Assembly: GCA_003116995.1 (NCBI GenBank)
Contig: BDSL01000069.1
Location: forward strand, 248,001-312,000
Source: Yamagishiella unicocca
Taxonomy: Eukaryota; Chlorophyta; Chlorophyceae; Chlamydomonadales; Volvocaceae
Direction of reading: 5' to 3'
DNA length: 64,000 nt
The notes beneath the pieces were generated by a model. The model did not search any database. It had not been told where the DNA came from and was given only the letters and a program-made list of their open reading frames with translations. The translations under genes and the position numbers were made by a program. Of the stretch, positions 12,801-22,460 are shown piece after piece; within the stretch, counting starts at the first letter, position 1, and each line of letters opens with the position of its first letter.

Positions 12801-15035
12801 GCCCGCCGGGGCCATCCCTATCTCCCTTCCTCAGGCTTGCTGTCGCTCTCCTGCCTCGTAATGTACGACGGCTTGTTGTCCCGGCTGCGAACACTGCCTT
12901 CAAGGCCGCAGCAGCGAACCGCGGGTCAGCAGGCTACTGCCGCTGCCATCAGCCCCGACCATGACCACGAGCAGCGCCCGCTGCTACTGCAGCAGCCGCA
13001 GCGCCTGGAGCTGTCCAGGGAGTGCGGTTCCAGCCAAGGCAGCGGCGGCGCCGGTGGCGGTGGCGACGTGAGCTGGAGCGGCAGCGGCATTGCGACCGAT
13101 CAGCTGACTGGGATGGACGCGCCGGCGCCGCCATCGTCGATTTGCGTCCAGGTGGCGCACGGCCAAGACGACGGCGGGATTGGAGGCACTGGGCTGTACG
13201 ACAACGACGATTACGAAGATGGCCGCCGTGAAGTAGCCGATGCTACTGCCAGCGGGAGCCATTGCGGCTGGATCTCTGCGGCCGCGTCGCGACCAGCAGC
13301 TGCCGGCGGGTCGAGGGCTGACGGGGGCGGCGTCGGTGAGAGAGCCCGTTATTCGAGCTCCAGTAAAGGGAGCGGCAGCGGCAGCGGCTTGCCACAGCTG
13401 CGCCGCTGCCTGGCTCTGAGCTGGTCGCTGTGCTGCTCGCTGTTCCTGACCTACACCGTCACGCTGTCCATATTCCCAGGTTTCCTGGCTGAGGACGTAC
13501 ATGTGCGTGACGAGGCGCGGGAGGGCTGAAGGGGCGGGAGCAGTGGGAGGGGCAGGAGGGGCAGGAGGGGCGGGAACAGTGGGAGGGGCGGGAGCAGTGG
13601 GAGGGGTGGGAGGTTCGGGAGCAGTGGGAGCGGCGGGAGGGGCAGGAGGGGCGGGAGCAGTGGGAGAGGTGGGAGAGGCAGGAGGGGCGAGGCCGAATCC
13701 TTCATGCATGAGTATCACCTTCGGGCTGTCAGCGGCCTTTCCGGCGTCCCTCTGAAGGCACCGCGTTTTGCCCCCAACCCCTCCAGAGCGCCCTTCTGGG
13801 CGATTGGTATCCCATCCTCCTCATCACCGCCTTCAACCTGGCGGACCTGGTGGGGAAGAGCCTGCCCTGCCTGGAGCCAAGCCATCGTACGGAAGGAACG
13901 ACCCAAGAGCAGCAGCAGCAGGGTTTGTCCCTTCTCCGTCCGAACTCCAAGAGCCGTAGCAACACGTGTGGTCGCGTGCTGGCCAAGGCTTTCGCGGCGC
14001 TCCTGTTACCGCTGCGGCGGCCGCACGGGCTGCTGGTGGTTTCGGTGCTGCGGGGCGTTACGGCACTGCCCGCGTTCCTGGTGGCGGCTCGGTGGCGGGC
14101 GCCGGCGGCGGTGATGGCGGCGCTGACAGCGGTGCTGGGCGTCAGCAATGGGTGCGTGCGCGAGTACCCAGGGTCCACAGCTCCCCACCTGGGGAACCGT
14201 AAGCCGCCCCCGCACTCTCACTGTACTCATCCCCCACTGGCGCTCCGGCCCACCCGCCCTGACGCGACCTCTAATTTTCATCAAGGAGGGCAAGCGGGAC
14301 GGGACGGATGACAGCCAATGCCTGTCGGGTTTCACACGCCTGCTGTCCCAGTCTCCACACCTCCGCAACCCCATGCGACCCTGGCAGTTTTTCAATCTTC
14401 TAAATCCAGCATGAAAGCCTACACCTGTCGTACCGAAGCACCTCACCCTCACTACCACCGTGTGCCGACGTCCACTTCTTCCTGCACCCTCCCTCTGCAG
14501 GTACCTCACCTCCCAGGTGCTCACGATGGGCCCCTCGGCCGTGCTAGCTGCTCCTCCTCCGCCTCCGCCACCAACACCCTCCCTGGGGGCACAGCGCAAC
14601 CGAGACGCAGTCCGTCAGCCGAGCTACGAACAAGGCAGCGGAATTGGAGCGCCCGGCAGCGGCTACTGGTCACTTCCCACGGGCATCCCCTCGGGTGGCA
14701 GGTCATGTAACGGCCAGCCCGCTGTGGTGGCGGAAGCAGGAAACGGCGACGGCGCCACCGCAGCCGCCGGCGGCTCCAGCAAGGACCGGCCATCGGGCCC
14801 ACTGCTGATGCCCAGCGTGGGCGATGGCACGGCCGTACCGTACGGCAATGGTAGGCTACGTAGTGATGTACGTAGTGATGTAGAAGAGGTTTACAGCCAT
14901 GGCCGAGGCCAGGGTCAGAGTCAGGGGTCCCACCATGATGCCGAGGTGATTGAGAGTCTGTTGGTGCTGAGCCTGGTGGCGGGACTCAATGTGGGTGCAT
15001 ATCTGGGTTGGCTGTGGCTGGTGTGGGCGGTATAA
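9835..15035 (+). CDS. Equilibrative nucleoside transporter (SLC29/ENT family)
   Basis: Facilitative membrane carrier for nucleosides/nucleobases. Nine exons join in phase: 9835-9903, 10149-10364, 11027-11100, 11464-11545, 11907-12068, 12444-12582, 12835-13502, 13787-14151 and 14501-15035, giving 769 residues. Family landmarks are TM1 with AAWNALITATDYF (about 79-91), GACDGFCQGALF in TM4, LVSGTATSGLLVCLLRI in TM5, LSIFPGFLAEDV in TM7, GDWYPILLITAFNLADLVGK in TM8, and NGYLTSQVLTMGP near TM10. The last helix is SLLVLSLVAGLNVGAYLGWL. Typical ENTs are about 420-460 residues. The excess is a 170-residue low-complexity loop between TM6 and TM7 and a 130-residue Gly/Ser/Pro loop before the last helix. 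The short first exon is inferred from phase and a good donor; the next exon is open upstream of its first ATG (10239), which is the alternative start. Confidence 0.9.
10536..10671. repeat. 25-bp tandem array of GGTTAC/GTAACC palindromes
   Basis: Intron 2 of the transporter contains about five units of roughly 25 bases, each with GGTTAC, a run of G, and GTAACC, so each unit is an inverted repeat that could fold into a hairpin. Looser versions extend leftwards to about 10395. Confidence 0.85.
10676..10738 (+). repeat. Dispersed repeat family R4, copy 1
   Basis: A block of about 60 bases with the core GACAGGATAGTGGGCGCAT and a flanking GGTCGGCGGACA, shared with 31402-31460 and partly with 48725-48770. 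It lies in intron 2 of the transporter gene. Confidence 0.75.
13515..13690. repeat. Purine-rich minisatellite
   Basis: Irregular repeats of GGCGGGAGCAGTGGGAGGGG-type units fill most of the intron between exons 7 and 8 of the transporter. The strand is almost entirely G and A. Confidence 0.85.
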
Positions 15036-15688
15036 GGCGGTAGGTGTATAGACGCAAGTGGGAATGATGCGATACAATCGTCATATGTGTAATGGTGGAC
15101 GTGGGGGGTGGTAGATATTCCATGCAGAGGCCCCCAGCTCGCTCTGGGCCCGGACACATGATGTTCCCTGGGCACTTGGTGTAGCTGCACCCCGAAGAGC
15201 CGTTTACGATGCACGCGGCAGTGGGGGGAGCTCATCGCACAGCTCCTGCTGACAAGTGATGTAAGTGCTGCGATTCTTTAACATCGTGATTACAGTACTG
15301 GTATACTGAGGCATCATCTTGCATGCGCCGAAGATACACCGCTGCTCGCCGTGTACATACAGTGGCATCCTAGTCCGTACCGGTTGCTTTCCTTTCAGTT
15401 TCAGCTTAGAAATAGTAATGAGCAAGGGAAGGTCTGTGACACCCTGTACAACGCCACAACCCCTAGCATTTCAGTAAAGTAACACCATGGTGCATTTTCA
15501 GGGTGTTTTACAGACCTGACCGAATTCCAGAAGGTGGATATTTGTACTAGACGTAACTTGAAGAGCCCAAATCCAAAGTCTGGTTGGTGTAACGGTTGAA
15601 GTCTGGTGATATTTGGCGAAGTCCCTGTGCATGTAGTCGTAACTGTTACAATCCCTAGCACCTCGATCGACCAAGATCGACCACTTGC
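15036..15688. other. Convergent intergenic region, transporter and folylpolyglutamate synthase
   Basis: About 650 bases between two stop codons on opposite strands, holding both 3' UTRs. TGTAA at 15088-15092 fits the green-algal polyadenylation signal for the transporter. TTACA at 15646-15650 is the equivalent on the other strand, although it is close to the stop and further copies lie at 15508 and 15290. No gene was seen. Confidence 0.5.
15088..15092 (+). terminator. Candidate polyadenylation signal (TGTAA) of the transporter
   Basis: TGTAA is the usual poly(A) signal of Chlamydomonadales. This copy is 53 bases past the transporter stop. It is a five-base motif, so chance occurrence is quite possible. 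Confidence 0.35.
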
Positions 15689-18600
15689 TCAAAGTGGCGG
15701 CTTGTTTAGAAGTCGAAGCACATCACCGACGAGGTACAGGGAGCCCGTCACCAGCAGGTGCACATGGACCCGTGGGTTGGCCGCTGCTGCCGCCCGCACC
15801 TCCTCCAGCGCCTGAGGAAGCGACTGGGCAACCGACACAGGTTGTAGCCCAGAAAGGCACCCCCCCGTCGGCCGTAGTGCTGCCGCCGCCCCGTACATTT
15901 GTGCTGCTGCCCCAGCCTCTGGCCCCGCCCCAACGATCAGCTCACTGACTCTGGAGGCACGCAGCCCGCTCCACACCTCCTCCATGCGCGCCTGCCAGCT
16001 GAGGTCCATCACAGGGGCCGCTGGGAGCGGTTGCTGAGGCACTGCGGTTTGGCCCGGGCTGGGCGCCGGCAGCAGCACACCGCCGCCGGAGAGCATAGGC
16101 GTGAACAGGGCGGCATCGAGCTCCAACCCGCCCACGCTTGGGTCGCGGCGGCCAGGTGGTAGTCCAGCTGGTGTTGCCTGATCAGGCAACCGCGCCGCGG
16201 TCGCTGGATGCACCAGGGCTTCTGCTAGCACCGGCAACAGCACGGCCGGGTCGCGCTCTCGCATGCAGCTGAAGAGCAGCACGGTGGCATGTCGGTCGTA
16301 ACCGGAGGCGTGGCCGCTTGCGGCGCTGCCCGCTACGACATTTACGAAAGGAAGGGGGCATGGCGGAGGTTGTTCATGCAAGATGACACCTGTTGTAGGC
16401 CTGCCAGTGCCCCCCCCTGCCCCCGTGCCCTCACTCTGGTATGGGCCCTCCTGCCGGCGGCCCCCACGTGCGGCCGCCACCTCCCTCGCAAACCATGTGG
16501 CGCACTTGGCCATGCTCTCCGGGGTGTGGGCGCCGTCCAGGTACACAGTCACGCGGCCGCCGCGGGCCGCGGCCACGTCGTCCTCAATGACCTGCGAAGC
16601 AGAGTTGTTGGAGGACGTGTAGGACGACAGAGGCGCGGCTGCGGTCCAGGAGGACCGCGAAGAAATGGGCGGATTCTACGGCCGTGCATGGGCCCCCGTC
16701 CAGGCCAACTGTGATACTGTAAATGATTACTAACTACGATGCTTACTACTATCAGATGTTTACGACTGTAGACGCGCTACTGGTCTCAAAGCTTCGGACT
16801 TGCTCATAGCTTGTGGGCTCGGTAGACTGCCGCTACGCTTGCTGACACCTGGCCGACTCCCAGCTTTGTTTTGATGACTCGAAACGCGCTTTGGTATTCC
16901 GAATGCACGCGACGGTGTCCATTTCATGGTAGGGGGACCCCTGCCCCCCCCCCAGCATAGAGTACGTGAGTACCGCATCTCTGTTGCACGGCACCAAGCC
17001 AAGAGGCCCCAACCCAGCCACCTGACCCTGTCACGGGACTTACCCCACCGCATCCCATGTGCGACATGCACACGCGTTGCTTACCTGGCTCCGACCCGGC
17101 CACCGAACCGTCCGCAGGCCCTCCGCGTACTGCTGGGGCAGCAATAACGACTGGACAGCCTGTGCTCGTGCGGCTGCCGCCTCAGGTCCCGGGCCACCAG
17201 GCGCCAGTGCCACCGGCCGCCCCGCCGCCGCCTCCACCTGCCCTAACCGGACTGCAGCATCGGCCGCCGCTGCGGTGCTAGCTGCCACAGCCGCTGCTGC
17301 TGCGTACTGCCGCTCCCACTCTGCTGAAAGGGCGACGGCCAGCGCCGCATTGATCCGCATGTGGTCACCCCCCAGCCCCACAACCGCGCCTGGGCTGGCT
17401 GCGCTGCGCTCAGCCGCCGCCGGCGGTGGCTGCGGCGGCTGTCGGCCGGAGGGCAGCGAGGCGGCGGCGATCGTTGAGGCAGCGGGCAGTGGTGAGGAGG
17501 GGGGGTGGGGCGCAAGGCGGTAGCGCTCCAGGGGAGGAGGCATCACCAGCTGCGCACCCACGCGCGCCGCCACCTCCTGCACACGGCGAGAAGGGGGACA
17601 GGAGAGGCAGGTGGGTCACAGAGTTCCGGAGAGGCAGGTGGGTCACAGAGTTCCGGAGAGGCAGGTGGGTCACAGAGTTCCGGAGAGGCAGGTGGGTCAC
17701 GGAGTCCAGGCGAGGCAGGTGGGTCACGGAGTCCAGGCGAGGACGAGATCGTAGGTAGGGTCCTCCCGTCGCAACGCGCATTTCGAGTGCCGCCAGCGAG
17801 GGAACAGCGGTGGCGATGTGCGGTGACGTGTCGTGACAACTCCACCCTACCTGCGTCCAAGTGCGGACAAGAGCAGTGGAGCCGGGACACCCGCAACGCA
17901 GGGCAAGGGCCAACGACCAACACGCCCCACCTGCAGCGCCTGCATGGCGTCATCCTCCTGGGGCGCCACAAGCACCGGCCGCCCCGCCTTCATGATACCG
18001 GCCTTCTCGCGGGCGATCTTCTGCAGGGGGGCCGCCAGATCGGTCACCGCTACTGTTACTATCTTGGTTTGGGGCTTGGGTCCGGGTGCATCTGACTTGT
18101 ACGAGCAAGGGTTCCCCAGGCTGCGCGTGTGCGTAGTTTGGGTAGCTCAGCCCCCCAACACCAAAGATCCGTGTGCAGGTAGGGCGCACGTGTCCTCCGA
18201 CCCTTCCCACGTCGAGTAACCGTTTTGCAACCCACACCCGCTGATACCTTCTCTTTCGCTGCGGCGCCTGAGATCCTTCGTTGCTACATATCGGCCACCG
18301 TGTATACCAAACGTTTCAATCGGTTTTCCTGGACAGTGCCGACCCGCGAGTTTCCTCTCGTACCCCACGCACACCCGCCCCTACCCCTCACCCCACCCAC
18401 CCCTGCTCCTAGCCTCCCCACCCCTCCTAGCCTCCGCACCCCTCCTAGCCTAGCCCCCGCTCCTAGCCCCCGCCCTCCTAGCCCCCCCCCGCTCCTAGCC
18501 CCCCCTCCTAGCCCCCGCTCCTAGCCCCCCCTCCTAGCCCCCCCTCCTAGCCCCCCCTCCTAGCCCCCCCTCCTAGCCCCCGGCCCCCCTCGGCCTCCGC

Positions 18601-20700
18601 ACCGGCAACGTGTCTCCCAGAAGCTCCATGTGATCAAAGCCCAGGGAGGTGACTGCGGCGGCCGCCAGCGACCCAGGGGTCACCACGGAGTTGGTGCCGT
18701 CCAGGCGGCCGCCGATGCCGACCTCCAGCACCACCACGTGCGGCGCCAGATCGGGGCCCCGCGCAAGGAAGGCGTCCATCGCTGGGGCAGGGCGGGGCGG
18801 GAGGCGGCGGGGGGCGGGCGCGGGGGGGAGCGGAGGGTGATGGAGCAATCAAGGTGATGGATGGAGAGGGGAGGGGGCCGGTGCCAGCGTAGGTTTCACG
18901 ATAGATTGCCGTGTTGTTCTTGGAAGGGCCGGAAGGGAAGGGGAGGGTTGGTGCCCCGGGACCATTGGGAGCTTGATGCCCGGAGGGGAGGGCGGCCAAG
19001 GACCCCGTGGGTGGTCGGGCCCCAAACGCGGGTGGGGGCCCAGTAGTCCAAGATGCGCTGGCTGGCTCACCCATCAGTGTGATGAAGTAGAAGAAGCTCG
19101 GCATGCCCCCCGCGCTGCGGTCGTCCCGCAGTGCGCCGTACACCCGCCAGAAAGCTGCGGCGAACTCGGCACGCGCGAGCATCTGCCTGCGAGGTGCGGG
19201 GGTGGGTGGGGCATCAGGCGGGGGGACGGCCGTCACGCCCAGCCAGCATCCAGCCAGCCCGGGCCGGCCCCCCGGAGCACCACCATCCATCCACGCGCCC
19301 CTCCACACCATCCTTCCACACGCCCCGTGTGTTGACCCACGGGTTTCCTCTGAACCTACCCAGCCGCCCACCCACCCATCCACCCAACCGTCCACCCAAC
19401 CGTCCATCCACCCGTCCACCCACCCGTCCACCCGTATCCGCTCCCTGACGTCTACCAGGTGCGGGGAGGTGAAGAGGCCGGTGCGGTAGCCGCAGCCCCT
19501 CAGCACAGACTCTACCATGGCGCAGGTGGATCCCTGGAGGCAGCGGGAGGCCGATGGTGGGTAGGCGTGCGAGTGGCGATGAAACCGGCGTACCGGCGAA
19601 AGGGAATAAGGAAACGGAAGGGAGTTGTTGAGCGAGGCCGCATCAGCCGTTTTATGGCGAAGGAGGTGGTGGCTGGGCGGTGGTTAGATTGCTCACATCG
19701 GTAACCCCTTTCCACTTCATTCAACGTCCGGCGCCCCCTTGTCCACCTCACCTTATTTGGAGCCATGGCCCGAAAATGGGTCACTCCCTCCCCCCTCCCT
19801 CTGATCCAGGGCGGACTCTGTTTCCGCCCGTTCGTGCACAGGCTTTGCATGCTTGGGCGTGCGAACGACCTGGTTCTGGTTCTGCCCCGTAGGGATCCAC
19901 AGCAGGGAACTCAGCTCCCGAAGAATGCCCGGCAGGCGGAGGACGGGGTAGCGCCGGTGCTCCCCATCCGCGTTCTCACCTTGCCCTTGGTGCCCGCCAC
20001 GTGGATGAAGTTGAGCGAGGCCAACCGCTCCGGCGTAAGGCCCACGCGCTGTGGGGCGAGTGGGCGGGTGGGTGCGAGTACGGTAGCATGGAACCAGCAT
20101 AGGGGCTAGGCTACTGGTAGGATCCTTCCGAACGACCACCACTATTTGTCTCGATCACTATCCATCTAAACCCTGCGTCTCTGTGCCCCTGGCGCATAAG
20201 GGTGCCCGCAAAGTGCGCCCAGATGATGACCTTTCGGTGGACCCTTTGAAGTCTGGATCCTGCCGCTGCGCCCCTGCACCAACCTTGAGGAACATCGGCA
20301 TCAACTCGAACTCATTCCGCCGGACGCCTGACAAGCTGGGTCGGTTCTTGGAAGCCGCCATGTCCCCCAGGAGCGCTACGACCTTGCCCCACTCCTCGTC
20401 GGTGATGTCATTGCCGCTGCCGCTACCACCGCCACCGCCGCCACCGCTGCTGTTGCTAGAGCAGCCGCTGGCACCTGGCGGTACATGTCTGGTTTCGGCG
20501 CCTAATGCTGGGTGAGGATGCGTCAGTGGTGCGAGGTTCGAGGCGGCGTGGGCGCTAAGTTGCGGCCATGCCGACGGGAGCGGCAACGCGGGCGCTGGGG
20601 GCCCGAACGCGCGCTGCAGCAGACGTGGACACCACAGCGAGCCGCCGTGCATAACACTGCGAGACGGCTGGATGTGGTACTTTAAAAGGCGGTGCCACAT
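15689..20700 (-). CDS. FPGS: Folylpolyglutamate synthase
   Basis: ATP-dependent Mur-ligase-family enzyme adding glutamates to tetrahydrofolate. Eight exons join in phase: 20284-20700, 19980-20048, 19424-19533, 19071-19186, 18603-18781, 17931-18020, 17085-17576 and 15689-16591, giving 791 residues. The N-terminal 70 residues look like an organelle transit peptide. The P-loop AGTKGKGS (from about 157) is split across exons 2 and 3. Next come [69 protein letters not shown] and the C-terminal-domain motif [11 protein letters not shown] (about 507-517). It is longer than the usual 500-590 residues because of Ala/Pro-rich insertions in exons 1, 7 and 8. The exon 3 donor (GTGGGT at 19423) was chosen because it alone restores RERIRVDGQ. 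Convergent with the transporter. Family assignment is secure; compartment is inferred. Confidence 0.93.
17596..17745. repeat. 27-bp tandem repeat, about 5-6 copies
   Basis: Units containing GAGGCAGGTGGGTCACAGAG repeat every 27 bases. The first four are nearly identical and the last two form a second variant with CACGGAGTCC. It lies in the intron upstream of exon 6 on the right and exon 7 on the left of the FPGS gene. Confidence 0.9.
18405..18595. repeat. C-rich minisatellite (CTCCTAGCCCCC units)
   Basis: About fifteen irregular copies of an 11-13 base unit, CTCCTAGCCCCC, lie in an FPGS intron immediately next to the exon 5 donor at 18603. Confidence 0.9.
19350..19435. repeat. 12-bp tandem repeat (CACCCGTCCACC)
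   Basis: About seven degenerate 12-base units begin right at the exon 3 donor of FPGS. The repeat creates several alternative GT dinucleotides near the splice site. Confidence 0.8.
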
Positions 20701-22460
20701 TTCTTCTGGTTGCTAGCAACAGTTCCTGGTGTTCGGTCACGAGGGTCCCGCCCCCAACACTGCAAGTGTGCCAAGAGTGCAGTCATAAAGCTATTGCATT
20801 TCCTTCAAGATCATGCTTTGGTTGATCGCTTGATGTATGTTTTAAGTGGTTAGAAAGCATAAGCTCAGAGCCCGTAAGGCCCGAACGAGCAAGTAGCCGC
20901 AAACCGCGCAAACCTTTAGCAGTCTACAGGTTTTATTCTTTTCAAATTGTCGGTCGCATATGACACCGTGCTATGAACGGTCCCGGCATCGCAATATAGT
21001 TTTGCAACCTGGTAATTTGTAAAGACCTCCGTCGGCACAATCATTATGTATTACAACAAATGTTTAAAACAGCTATCGCACAGCTGCCGATTTCAGGCCG
21101 TGGTGTAATGACGCCGTACGGTATAAATAATGGTCAACTGCACAACTGCACAACTGGTCATGCTGACTACGGAGGTCCCGGCCGTCTACCCCTTCTTGGC
21201 CTCCTCCGGTACGGGCGGGGTTGGTGTTTCACGGTCGCCCTGGGGCTATGGGACTGCCCGCTGCCTAGGCCCCGAAGGTGGTGCTGTTTGGCACGCTTTC
21301 CCTTTGTCGTTGTCACGCTGTGGTTCACTCTGTCGGTTGGCTGTTGTTGCTGGGCCTTTTGACCTTGTCGGCCCCGTGTTTTCGGTGCCTTGGCTCTGTT
21401 CTGTTGAGTCCCTTGAATCTGTTGGCCCAGTGCGTCGGTGCCTTGCGTTTCGTCGGTTGGTGGCTTTCGCCTTGCTGTCAGTCGGTGTTCGGCCATGTTC
21501 GGCTCGCGTTTCCTTCTGGCGGCTTTCTTGCTGTCTCTCCCTACTCGGCGAGGTCTTCGTGCCTGTGAGCTTTTCCAGTGCAGTCAACTATTGCCTTGCG
21601 CTCGGGCGGCGCTCTGACAGAGGCATGCTTCATCACCCGGCAAGGAGATGGCTGCGGTGCTGGAGGGCGTGGGGTTGTAACGACATCGGGGGCATTCTCC
21701 TATCCAGGATTATGGCATCGAACGCCGTTGATACTGTGCCTTGTGTGCCGGATGAGCCTCGCGCATCATGGGTTGCCGAGGTGACCAATGGTGCAATGGA
21801 TTTTTGAGAACGGGTCCATGGGTCAGGATGGGCCACCCTCCCTCCAGGGCTATCGCAGGGTACGCCACTTCCTGTTTACACTCCGCTAAATTTTAAAGAC
21901 CTTTATTACAACGTCGCTTACACATCAAAACTCGTTCTTTGCCATCAGCGCTTGCAGACTTCAACGCTGGGCGTCCTGTAATTCATCAGTCGCTGGGTGC
22001 TTCGTTGTTGCCTTTGTCATACGTTAGATGCGTAATATAAAGATGCGCCCAAATACGCTTTGTCGCTGGGCCTGCGCCCAACGACGGGTTGGGCCCACCG
22101 ACGCATTAGTGTGACGCCTGAATTGATACACGGCACTAGGTATACATATGTCGCTGACATCCTTGCATGACACCTATCCATTTTGACCAGCTGTGCGCCT
22201 GGAATTCGCATTTGACGACACGCAAATACGGAGCCATAGGACTTATAGCCCAGAGTTGCAGTTCCTCCATATGATGAGTACTGAGGTTATCGTTTGATTA
22301 CCTGAATTATTACGGCAATGGCGCTCAAACTTCTGCCGGAGGACCTCAGCGATGTCCCCCCCCACCTCGCTGGTTAGTTCCAGCCAGGCATCGCGCATAA
22401 TTGGATACATGTATTGAGCTTTGGGATATGATGGGGAAATATGTTCGGTCGTCATTAGCG
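20701..22460. other. Divergent intergenic region with unassigned ORFs
   Basis: A 1.76-kb space between FPGS and the methyltransferase. Both flanks are AT-richer. The middle (about 21060-21836) has overlapping ORFs on both strands: a 225-residue plus-strand frame from GTG at 21130 and basic, Gln/Thr-rich minus-strand frames of about 110 residues. None resembles a known family. The minus strand of about 21240-21590 is strikingly poor in T. This could be a non-coding RNA locus, a transposon remnant or an unrecognised gene. Confidence 0.45.
22243..22455 (-). CDS. Unrecognised small ORF (70 residues)
   Basis: Starts with ATG at 22455 and ends at TAA. The predicted peptide has a balanced composition (MRDAWLELTSEVGGDIAEVL and a His/Arg segment) unlike the Ala/Gly/Pro shadow ORFs nearby. 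A possible splice donor (CAG then GTAATC) lies near its end, so it could be the first exon of a minus-strand gene. It starts only six bases from the proposed first codon of the methyltransferase, so both starts are unlikely to be used together. No family was recognised. Confidence 0.2.
   Translation of the reverse strand: MTTEHISPSYPKAQYMYPIMRDAWLELTSEVGGDIAEVLRQKFERHCRNNSGNQTITSVLIIWRNCNSGL

Noticed and set aside
22271..22310. C/D-box snoRNA-like motifs (TGATGA and CTGA)
   Set aside because: The boxes are only about 30-40 bases apart and there is no terminal stem. Such short motifs occur by chance.
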